Shown: positions 31,444 through 38,075 of the stretch, one piece after another
How the letters are laid out: each line of letters begins with the position of its first letter
Numbering within the stretch: the stretch's first letter is position 1
Assembly (NCBI RefSeq): GCF_026627255.1
Contig: NZ_JAPNLM010000010.1
Coordinates: 186,001 to 250,000, forward strand
Reading direction: 5' to 3'
DNA: 64,000 nt
Source: Streptomyces antarcticus
GTDB taxonomy: Bacteria; Actinomycetota; Actinomycetes; Streptomycetales; Streptomycetaceae
Notes under the pieces: generated by a model
The model's database searches: none
What the model was told of the DNA's origin: nothing
What the model saw: the letters and a program-made list of their open reading frames with translations, nothing else
Translations under genes and position numbers: made by a program

Positions 31444-32304
31444 TCAGCCGGCGGCGGCCGCGGCCCGGCGCCGGCTCGCGTACCAGACGAGCCCCGCCGC
31501 TGCCGCCGCTCCTACGGCCGCCGCGGCGACGAGTGCGGGCCGCGGCGGCATCGACAGCCCGGGCAGCCGCTGCTTCAGCCGTACGGGGCGGTTGAAGACC
31601 AGGACGGGCCATTCCCGGGCCACGGCCTCCCGGCGCAGTGCCCGGTCGGGGTTGACCGCGTGCGGGTGCCCGACCGCCTCCAGCATCGGGATGTCGGTGG
31701 CGGAGTCGCTGTAGGCGTAGCACCGGGAGAGGTCGTAGCCCTCGGACTCCGCGAGTTCGCGAACGGCCTCCGCCTTGGTGGGCCCGTAGGCGTAGTACTC
31801 GATCTCGCCGGTGAAGCATCCGTCGTCGCCCACGACCATGCGGGTGGCGACGACCCGGTCGGCGCCGAGCATCTCCCCGATGGGTTCGACGACTTCAGCC
31901 CCGGAGGTCGAGACGATCACCACGTCGCGGCCCGCCGTGTGGTGGGCCTCGATGAGGGACGCCGCTTCGTCGTAGATGATCGGGTCGATGAGGTCGTGCA
32001 GGGCTTCCGCGACGATCTCCCGCACCTGCTGCACGTTCCACCCCTTGCAGAGGGCGGACAGGTACTCCCGCATCCGTTCCATCTGGTCGTGGTCGGCGCC
32101 GCCGGCCAAGAAGATGAACTGCGTGTACGCGGTGCGCAGCACGGCTCGCCGGTTGATCAGGCCGCCCTGGTAGAAGGACTTGCTGAACGTCAGGGTGCTC
32201 GACTTCGCAATGACAGTCTTGTCCAGGTCGAAGAAGGCTGCGGTGCGAGGCGAGGAGTGCGGCAAGGGCTGATTTTCCACGCCCAGAGCATATGCGCCCA
32301 CCAT
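31444..32304 (-). CDS. HAD-IB family phosphatase (SerB-like)
   Basis: A 286-residue HAD-superfamily hydrolase. Motif I is AFFDLDKTVIAKSS with the nucleophile Asp, motif II VIVSTSG, motif III has a Lys in YGPTKAEAV, and motif IV is YSDSATDIPML. A C-terminal membrane segment (ALVAAAAVGAAAAAGLVWYA) anchors it. The Streptomyces homologue beside the tad/ssd locus has been called differentiation-associated; the substrate is unknown. ATG at 32304 is used, and GTG at 32280 (VENQPLP) is an alternative. Neither has a strong ribosome-binding site, so a leaderless message is possible. Confidence 0.87.
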   Translation of the reverse strand: MVGAYALGVENQPLPHSSPRTAAFFDLDKTVIAKSSTLTFSKSFYQGGLINRRAVLRTAYTQFIFLAGGADHDQMERMREYLSALCKGWNVQQVREIVAEALHDLIDPIIYDEAASLIEAHHTAGRDVVIVSTSGAEVVEPIGEMLGADRVVATRMVVGDDGCFTGEIEYYAYGPTKAEAVRELAESEGYDLSRCYAYSDSATDIPMLEAVGHPHAVNPDRALRREAVAREWPVLVFNRPVRLKQRLPGLSMPPRPALVAAAAVGAAAAAGLVWYASRRRAAAAAG

Positions 32305-32383
32305 TCGGCGTAAGGTGTGGCGCGTGGGTTTGCCTGAGAAGGCTCTCGGGTACACCATGGAAGTCACGGATCGTTCGCGACCG

Positions 32384-32465
32384 TGCTAACCCGGTCTGGC
32401 TCCTCCCCCCCCGAGTCGGACCGTGGGGACGACCCCCGCTCTCCCCCCCGGCGGGGGTCGTCGCA
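32384..32465 (+). ncRNA. 6C RNA
   Basis: Two consecutive hairpins each carry a loop with more than six consecutive cytosines, the defining feature of the actinobacterial 6C RNA. Stem 1 is 32392-32402 with 32413-32423 (11 pairs, two G-U) around a run of eight C. Stem 2 is 32428-32439 with 32451-32462 (12 perfect pairs) around a run of seven C. Position beside the HAD gene and ssd agrees with the S. coelicolor small RNA in this block as I recall. The exact 5' end is approximate. It is divergent from the HAD gene. Confidence 0.9.
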
Positions 32466-32757
32466 TGTCCGGACGCGGTTCGCGTCCCTGCCTTCGGCCC
32501 CAAGTGACCATGTTCCAGGCCTTTCCCTCGTGAATGGGCCCGCGTGGCGAAGGCCCTCACCCCCTCGAACCCGTGACGTTGCGTAGTGGTTCCGCAGCGC
32601 TCTGGAACTCACCTGTGCGGGTGACCGGGATATTCACAATCGGACCGTTGTCCACAGTTTTCGAGCAAGATCCACTTCTTTTTCCCGATGGCTGCACCGT
32701 GATGAGGGCCGCGAAGTCCGCGGCGCTCGGATTCGCAGTGCGAAGGGGGCGGAGATC

Positions 32758-34005
32758 GTGGCTCGATCGAAGTCGTGTGAAGTTCCGGAAATCGCGGTGC
32801 CGGGGAAGCGGACCGGCTCGGGGGCCGGCCCGAAAACCCGTCCGGTGGGCCGTGTGGAGCGCGGTCCGGTGGCAGGGCCCGCGGGCGGGCGACCGCTGAT
32901 CATCACGGAGGACCCCCTGCTGCTCGACGATCTGCTGCGGCTGTGCGCCGCCGCGGGGGCCGAGCCGCACGTGCACCACGCGGTTCCGGAGCGGACCGGT
33001 GCGCGAGACGGAGCCCGGGAGGCGGACGGCGCCGGGGGCGCCGAAGGCGGCGGGAGCGTCGGCTGGGAGTCCGCACCGCTGGTCCTGGTCGGGGACGACG
33101 CGGCCCGGCGGGTGCGCGGAGCCCCGCGCCGGGACGGGGTGTTCCTCGTCGGCCGGGACCTGGACGATCCCCTGGTGTGGCAGCGGGCGCTGGAGATCGG
33201 CGCCGAGGAGGTGCTCCGGCTCCCCGACGCCGAAAGCCGCCTCGTCGACCGCATCGCCGATGTGGTGGAGGGCGCGGGGCGGCCGGCCCTCGCCGTCGGG
33301 GTGATCGGCGGCAGCGGTGGCGCGGGGGCCTCCACCCTGGCCTGCGCGTTGGCCGTACGAGCGGCCCGGGCCGGGGAGCGGACCATCCTCATCGACGGTG
33401 ACCCGCTCGGCGGGGGCATCGACGTCCTGCTCGGCGGCGAATCCGTACAGGGGCTGCGCTGGCCGGACTTCGCGGGCTCGCGGGGACGCGTCGGCGCCGG
33501 AGCGCTGGAGGAGTCCCTGCCCGAACTGCACGCCCTTCGGGTGCTCAGCTGGGATCGCGGGGACCGGGTGGCGGTGCCGCCCGCCGCGACGCGGTCGGTG
33601 GTCGCCGCCGCCCGCCGCCGGGGCGGGGTCGTCGTGGTCGACCTGCCCCGGCGTGTGGACGAGGCGGTGGCCGAGGTGCTGGCCCAGCTGGACCTGGTGC
33701 TGATCGTCGTACCGGGGGAGCTGCGCGCTGTGGCCGCCGCGGGACGGGTGGCGGCAGGGGTGCGGATGGCGGCGCGGGACGTGCGCGTGGTCGTACGGGG
33801 CCGCTGTCCGGCGGGACTCGATCCGGAGGACGTGGCCAGGCTGTTGGGGGCGCCGCTGGCCGGTGAGGTACCGGTCGAGGTGGGGCTGCCCGGGCGGGTG
33901 GCCGAGGGCGAACCGCCGGGGGCCCAGGGGCGCGGTGCGCTGGCCCGCTTCTGCGACGGCTTCTGGCAGCGGGCGCTGGGCCCCGCCCAGGGGGTGCCGG
34001 CATGA
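32758..34005 (+). CDS. ssd: Septum-site-determining protein Ssd (CpaE-like ATPase)
   Basis: A 415-residue protein. The N-terminal half (to about 175) resembles a degenerate receiver/CpaE sensor domain (RPLIITEDPLLLDDLLRLC). The C-terminal half is a MinD/ParA-type ATPase with an atypical P-loop GGSGGAGASTLACALA that lacks the usual Lys after the second Gly pair, and with LIDGDPLGGGIDVLLGG as switch. In actinobacteria Ssd heads the tad locus and affects septation; CpaE homologues position pilus machinery. GTG at 32758 follows GGAG. It overlaps the TadA start by ATGA. Confidence 0.88.
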   Translation: MARSKSCEVPEIAVPGKRTGSGAGPKTRPVGRVERGPVAGPAGGRPLIITEDPLLLDDLLRLCAAAGAEPHVHHAVPERTGARDGAREADGAGGAEGGGSVGWESAPLVLVGDDAARRVRGAPRRDGVFLVGRDLDDPLVWQRALEIGAEEVLRLPDAESRLVDRIADVVEGAGRPALAVGVIGGSGGAGASTLACALAVRAARAGERTILIDGDPLGGGIDVLLGGESVQGLRWPDFAGSRGRVGAGALEESLPELHALRVLSWDRGDRVAVPPAATRSVVAAARRRGGVVVVDLPRRVDEAVAEVLAQLDLVLIVVPGELRAVAAAGRVAAGVRMAARDVRVVVRGRCPAGLDPEDVARLLGAPLAGEVPVEVGLPGRVAEGEPPGAQGRGALARFCDGFWQRALGPAQGVPA

Positions 34006-35150
34006 GCGCCGTCCTGCTGGACGCGGTGCGCCGGCGGCTCGCCGAGAGCGGGGCGGAACCGACCCCGGCCAGGGTCGCGGCGGCCCTGCGGGCCCAGGGC
34101 CGGCTGCTGGGCGACGCGGAAGTGCTGGGCGTGGCGGCGGAGTTACGCTCCGAGCTGGTCGGCGCGGGCCCGCTGGAGGCGCTGCTCACCGACCCGGAGG
34201 TCACCGACGTGCTGGTGGCGGCTCCCGACCGGGTGTGGGTGGACCGGGGCGGTGGCCTGGAGCTGACCGGGGTGACCTTCACCGGCACCGATGACGTGCG
34301 GCGGCTCGCCCAGCGGCTGGCCGCCGTGGCGGGGCGGCGGCTGGACGACGCGCGGCCCTGGGTGGACGCGCGGATGCCGGACGGCACCCGGCTGCACGCC
34401 GTGCTGCCTCCGGTGGCCGTCGGGTCCGCCTGCCTGTCCCTGCGGGTGGTCCGGCCGAAGGCCTTCACCCTGGAGGAACTCGTCGAGGCCGGAACGCTGC
34501 CGCCCGGCGGGCACCGACTGCTCCGGGAGATGGTCGAGGCCCGGCTGTCGTTCCTGGTCTCCGGAGGTACGGGCACCGGTAAGACCACGCTGCTCAGTGC
34601 CCTGTTGGGACTGGTCGGGCCCGGTGAGCGGATCGTCCTCGCCGAGGACTCGGCGGAGCTGCGGCCCGACCATCCGCATGTGGTGCGGCTGGAGACCCGG
34701 CCGGCCAACCAGGAGGGGGCGGGCCTGGTCACCCTGGCGGACCTCGTCCGGCAGGCGCTGCGGATGAGGCCCGACCGGCTGGTGGTCGGCGAGGTGAGGG
34801 GCGCCGAGGTGGCGGACCTGCTCGCCGCCCTGAACACCGGGCACGAGGGTGGCTGTGGAACGGTTCACGCGAATGCCGCCACCCATGTTCCGGCCCGCCT
34901 GGAGGCCCTCGGTACGGCCGCCGGACTCGACCGGGCCGCCCTGCACAGCCAGTTGGCGGCCGCGCTGACGCTGGTGGTCCATCTGGTCCGGGACCGCGAA
35001 GGACGCCGCCGGGTGGCCGAGGTGCACGTGCTGGAGCGGGACGCCGCCGGACTGGTGGTCACCGTGCCGGCGCTGCGCTGGGGTGCGCGCGGCTTCGTAC
35101 GGGAGCGGGGCTGGGAGCGGCTGCGCCCACTGCTGAGGGGTGTCCGGTGA
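34002..35150 (+). CDS. tadA: TadA/CpaF-family secretion ATPase
   Basis: A 382-residue hexameric ATPase that powers Flp pilus assembly. Walker A is SGGTGTGKTT (187-196), the Asp box is VLAEDSAELRP, Walker B/GEIRGxE is VVGEVRGAEVADLL (261-274), and the His box is TGHEGGCGTVHAN. The N-terminal domain (1-90) is the usual regulatory part. ATG at 34002 overlaps the ssd stop. Its stop overlaps the tadB GTG, so ssd-tadA-tadB-tadC are translationally coupled. Confidence 0.93.
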   Translation: MSAVLLDAVRRRLAESGAEPTPARVAAALRAQGRLLGDAEVLGVAAELRSELVGAGPLEALLTDPEVTDVLVAAPDRVWVDRGGGLELTGVTFTGTDDVRRLAQRLAAVAGRRLDDARPWVDARMPDGTRLHAVLPPVAVGSACLSLRVVRPKAFTLEELVEAGTLPPGGHRLLREMVEARLSFLVSGGTGTGKTTLLSALLGLVGPGERIVLAEDSAELRPDHPHVVRLETRPANQEGAGLVTLADLVRQALRMRPDRLVVGEVRGAEVADLLAALNTGHEGGCGTVHANAATHVPARLEALGTAAGLDRAALHSQLAAALTLVVHLVRDREGRRRVAEVHVLERDAAGLVVTVPALRWGARGFVRERGWERLRPLLRGVR

Positions 35151-36034
35151 ACGCGGGGGCGGTGCTGTCGGTGCCGGTGTTCTCGGGGGTGCTGTGTGCC
35201 GGGGCTGCCGCCTGGCTGCTCGCCGGGGGAGACCGGGTGTCCCGGCGGACCCGGGTGGTGCTCGCCGGGATCGGCCCGGCGGAGGTGCGCGGGCCCTCCC
35301 TCCGGGACCGGCTGACAGCCGCCGTACGGGTGCGTGTCGCGGCCCGCTGGCCTGAGTGGGCCTGTTTCGGTGCCGGACTGCTGGTCGCGGTGGCCGGCGG
35401 GTCGGTGATCCCGCTGGCCGCGGGGGCGGCCGCGGTGCCGCTGGTGCGCCGGTGGCTGCGGATCCGGGCGCGGGAGCGTGCCCGGGCGGCGCGGGCCGCC
35501 GAAGTGGTGGCGCTGTGCGGCGCGGCGGTGGGCGAGTTGCGGGCGGGGGCCCAGCCGGGGCAGGCGCTCACGGCGGCGATGCGGCGTTCCGCGGCCGGCC
35601 CGGGCGGTCCGGGCGCGGCGGAGGCGGGGGTGCTGGCCGCCGCGGCCTTCGGCGGGGACGTACCGGGGGCGCTGCGCCACGCGGCGCTGGAGCCGGGGGC
35701 GGAGGGGCTGGCGGGGATGGCGGCCTGCTGGCGGGTCTCTGTCGACGGCGGAGCCGGACTGGCCGCCGGGCTGGACCGGCTGGAAGGGGCACTGAGGGCC
35801 GACCGGGACCGGCAGGAGTCGCTGCGGGCCCAGTTGGCGGGGGCCAGGTCGACGGCGGTGGTGCTCGCGCTGCTGCCCTTGGTGGGCTTGCTGATCGGTA
35901 CCGGACTGGGGGCGGATCCGCTGCGGGTCCTGCTGCACACCCCGATGGGCTGGGGCTGCCTGCTGGCGGGCGGGGTGCTGGAGGGGCTGGGGATCCTGTG
36001 GTGCCGGCGGATCGTGCGGACGGGGGAGCGGTGA
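35147..36034 (+). CDS. tadB: TadB-like type II/IV secretion F-domain protein
   Basis: A 295-residue inner-membrane platform protein. Membrane segments lie at about 4-24, 65-90 and two near the C-terminus (TAVVLALLPLVGLLIGTGLGA and WGCLLAGGVLEGLGILW). The T2SSF domain between them has the characteristic AQPGQALTAAMRRSA and AGGAGLAAGLDRLEGALRADR-like helices. GTG at 35147 overlaps the tadA stop. It would interact with TadA and TadC at the membrane. Confidence 0.88.
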   Translation: MNAGAVLSVPVFSGVLCAGAAAWLLAGGDRVSRRTRVVLAGIGPAEVRGPSLRDRLTAAVRVRVAARWPEWACFGAGLLVAVAGGSVIPLAAGAAAVPLVRRWLRIRARERARAARAAEVVALCGAAVGELRAGAQPGQALTAAMRRSAAGPGGPGAAEAGVLAAAAFGGDVPGALRHAALEPGAEGLAGMAACWRVSVDGGAGLAAGLDRLEGALRADRDRQESLRAQLAGARSTAVVLALLPLVGLLIGTGLGADPLRVLLHTPMGWGCLLAGGVLEGLGILWCRRIVRTGER

Positions 36035-36810
36035 TGGCCGCCGCCGCGGTCCACAGGCTGGGGACGGCGCTGTGCCTCGTGCCGGTGGCGGTGTGCGTGG
36101 TGTCGGCGCTGACGGCGCGGGTCCGCGCTCGGGCGGTGCGCCGCAGGATGGCGGCCCTGCTGGGCGCGGAACCGACCCGCAGGACGCCGGTGTCGCGCTC
36201 ACGGCTGCGGGGCCTGGGGGCGGCGTGGGCCGGTCCGGCCGGGGCGCTCCTGGCGGCCTGGGTGCTGATCGGCGGGATCTGGGGCCCGGCGGCGGGGGTT
36301 CTGGTGGCGGTCGGCGTGTGGCGCTGGCAGGCCAGGGCGCAGGCGCCGGTGGGGCGCGAGCCGGGGGTGGCGGAGCGTCAGTTACCCATGGCGGCCGATC
36401 TGCTGGCCGCATGCCTGGCGGCCGGGGCGGGACCGGTGGAGGCGGCCGAGGTGGTGGGGGAGTCGCTCGGCGGACCGGTGGGCGAGGCTCTGGCGCGGTC
36501 CGGGGCCGAGCTGCGCCTCGGCGGCGAACCCGGCTCCGCGTGGGGGAGGTTGGCGGGGATACCGGGTGCCCGGCCGCTCGCGGAATGCCTGGAGCGGGCG
36601 GCCCGGACGGGTGCTCCCGCGGCCGAACCGGTGTCCCGTATCGCCTCGGGACTCCGCGAGGACCGGGCGAGGTGTGCGGGCGCCCGGGCTCAGCGGGCGG
36701 CGGTTCTCGTCACCGCGCCGGTGGGGCTGTGCTTCCTCCCCGCATTTCTCGCGATCGGGGTGGCTCCGGTGGTGATCGGAATGGCTTCCGGACTTCTCTC
36801 CGGCACCTGA
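36034..36810 (+). CDS. tadC: TadC-like type II/IV secretion F-domain protein
   Basis: A 258-residue companion of TadB. It has two N-terminal membrane regions (LGTALCLVPVAVCVVSALTA and AGALLAAWVLIGGIWGPAAG), the T2SSF helices (MAADLLAACLAAGAGPVEAA, then AECLERAARTGAPAAEPVSR) and a C-terminal hydrophobic pair (LVTAPVGLCFLPAFLAIGVA). ATG at 36034 overlaps the tadB stop by one base. It probably forms a heteromeric platform with TadB. Confidence 0.87.
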   Translation: MAAAAVHRLGTALCLVPVAVCVVSALTARVRARAVRRRMAALLGAEPTRRTPVSRSRLRGLGAAWAGPAGALLAAWVLIGGIWGPAAGVLVAVGVWRWQARAQAPVGREPGVAERQLPMAADLLAACLAAGAGPVEAAEVVGESLGGPVGEALARSGAELRLGGEPGSAWGRLAGIPGARPLAECLERAARTGAPAAEPVSRIASGLREDRARCAGARAQRAAVLVTAPVGLCFLPAFLAIGVAPVVIGMASGLLSGT

Positions 36811-36858
36811 GAACACATTGATCACGGAAATCGACAACGAAAATCAAAGGGAGTTGCC

Positions 36859-37056
36859 ATGAGGATCATCTGGTGTCGCGTGCGGACGGCGTGGAGTGGT
36901 CGCGGAACCGACCACGGGATGTCCACTTCGGAATACGCCATGGGCACGATCGCGGCCTGTGCGTTCGCCGCCGTGTTGTACAAGGTGGTGACGAGTGAAG
37001 TGGTCTCCACGGCCCTTCAGTCGACCATCGGGAAGGCGCTCGATGTGCCGTTCTGA
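36859..37056 (+). CDS. Flp-type pilin, DUF4244
   Basis: A 65-residue prepilin. Its basic leader ends at Gly20 and the mature part would begin MSTSEYAMGTIAACAFAAVL, giving the G|xxxxE cleavage rule with Glu at +5. A single hydrophobic assembly helix follows. This is the DUF4244 family that supplies the major pilin of Streptomyces tad loci. ATG 36859 has AAAGGGAG 7 nt upstream. A prepilin peptidase is not encoded in this cluster and must act from elsewhere. Confidence 0.9.
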   Translation: MRIIWCRVRTAWSGRGTDHGMSTSEYAMGTIAACAFAAVLYKVVTSEVVSTALQSTIGKALDVPF

Positions 37057-37429
37057 GGAGAACTCCGCGGCGCGTCGGAAAAACGCGGACCGGGGATATG
37101 TGACGGCGGAGGCCGCGCTGGTGATCCCGGCGCTGGTGTTGTTCGCGGCGCTGCTGGTGTGGGCCCTGATGGCGGCGGCCGCGCAGATCCGGTGCGTGGA
37201 CGCGGCCCGGGCCGGAGCCCGGGCGGCGGCCCGGTCGGAGCCGGTGGACGTGGCGGTGGCGGCGGCGCGCGCGGCCGCCCCGCCGGGGGCGGAGGTGGAG
37301 CTGGAACGGACGGGCGACCTGTGGCGGGTTCGGGTGGCGGCGCCGGCGCCGGGGCCGGGCGGCCTGCCGGTCCGGCTCGGCGCCGGGGCGGTGGCCCTGG
37401 CGGAGGACAGCGTGGGGCCGCCGCCGTGA
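37043..37429 (+). CDS. TadE-like minor pseudopilin
   Basis: A 128-residue protein with a basic leader ending RG, followed by YVTAEAALVIPALVLFAALL, the TadE/TadF signature with Glu at +5 and a membrane helix. The rest is an Ala/Arg-rich globular part. ATG 37043 lies inside the end of the Flp gene (14-nt overlap) with GGGAAGG upstream, and its stop overlaps the next GTG. It probably primes or caps the pilus. Confidence 0.88.
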   Translation: MCRSEENSAARRKNADRGYVTAEAALVIPALVLFAALLVWALMAAAAQIRCVDAARAGARAAARSEPVDVAVAAARAAAPPGAEVELERTGDLWRVRVAAPAPGPGGLPVRLGAGAVALAEDSVGPPP

Positions 37430-38046
37430 GCCGGGACCGGGGGTCGGCCACGGTGTGGGCGGCGCTGGTGACGACAGTGCTCTGCGCCGTGTTCGGGGGC
37501 GTGCTGCTGCTGGGGCAGGCCGTCGTGGCCCGCCACCGGGCGGCGGCGGCCGCCGACCTGGCGGCCCTCGCCGCGGCCGCGACCTGGGCCCACGGACCGG
37601 AGGGCGCCTGCGCCGCGGCCCTGCGGGTGGCCCGGGCGCAGGACGCGGCGCTGAGCTCCTGCCGAGTCCTGGGCGAGGTGGCCGAGGTGACGGCCCACCC
37701 CGCCACCGGCACCTTCACCCCGAGGATCCGGGCCCGCGCGGGCCCGCCCGCCGAGCGAAGACCCCCGGTCGCGCGGGTCGGGCCCGCCGAGCGGCGTACC
37801 CCGGCGGCGCCGGTCGGGCCCGCCGATCGGCCTACCCGGGCTGCGCCGGATGGGCCCGCCGAACGAAGCCTCCCTGCATCCACGGCCGGGTCCGACGAGC
37901 GGGGCGTCCCGGCGGCGCCGGATGGGTTCGCCGGGCGGCGTACCCCGGCGGCGCTGGTCGGGTCCGCTGAGCGGAGTCCCCGGGCCGCGCCCGTCGGGCC
38001 CGTCGGGTGGCGTGCTGCGGCCGCGCCGGGGGTCGGTGCCGGGTGA
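37426..38046 (+). CDS. TadE-like (Rv3654c-type) protein with repeat tail
   Basis: A 206-residue protein. Residues 3-60 (RDRGSATVWAALVTTVLCAV, then ARHRAAAAADLAALAAAATW) match the Rv3654c/TadG-like N-terminal domain with one membrane helix, and the core ends near residue 105. The remainder is seven imperfect copies of a 12-residue unit such as VGPAERRTPAAP, unusual for this family (typically 110-140 residues). GTG at 37426 overlaps the TadE stop. It is last in the tad operon and converges with the helicase gene 29 nt away. Confidence 0.82.
   Translation: MSRDRGSATVWAALVTTVLCAVFGGVLLLGQAVVARHRAAAAADLAALAAAATWAHGPEGACAAALRVARAQDAALSSCRVLGEVAEVTAHPATGTFTPRIRARAGPPAERRPPVARVGPAERRTPAAPVGPADRPTRAAPDGPAERSLPASTAGSDERGVPAAPDGFAGRRTPAALVGSAERSPRAAPVGPVGWRAAAAPGVGAG
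37777..38028 (+). repeat. 36-bp coding minisatellite (7 units)
   Basis: Seven in-frame 36-bp units encode 12-residue repeats: VGPAERRTPAAP, VGPADRPTRAAP, DGPAERSLPAST, AGSDERGVPAAP, DGFAGRRTPAAL, VGSAERSPRAAP and VGPVGWRAAAAP. The period is exact; the units have diverged but keep a core G-x-x-x-R-x-x-x-A-x pattern. The number of copies probably varies between strains. Confidence 0.85.
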
Positions 38047-38075
38047 GCGCACCCGGATGGCCCCCGGGGCCGGGG

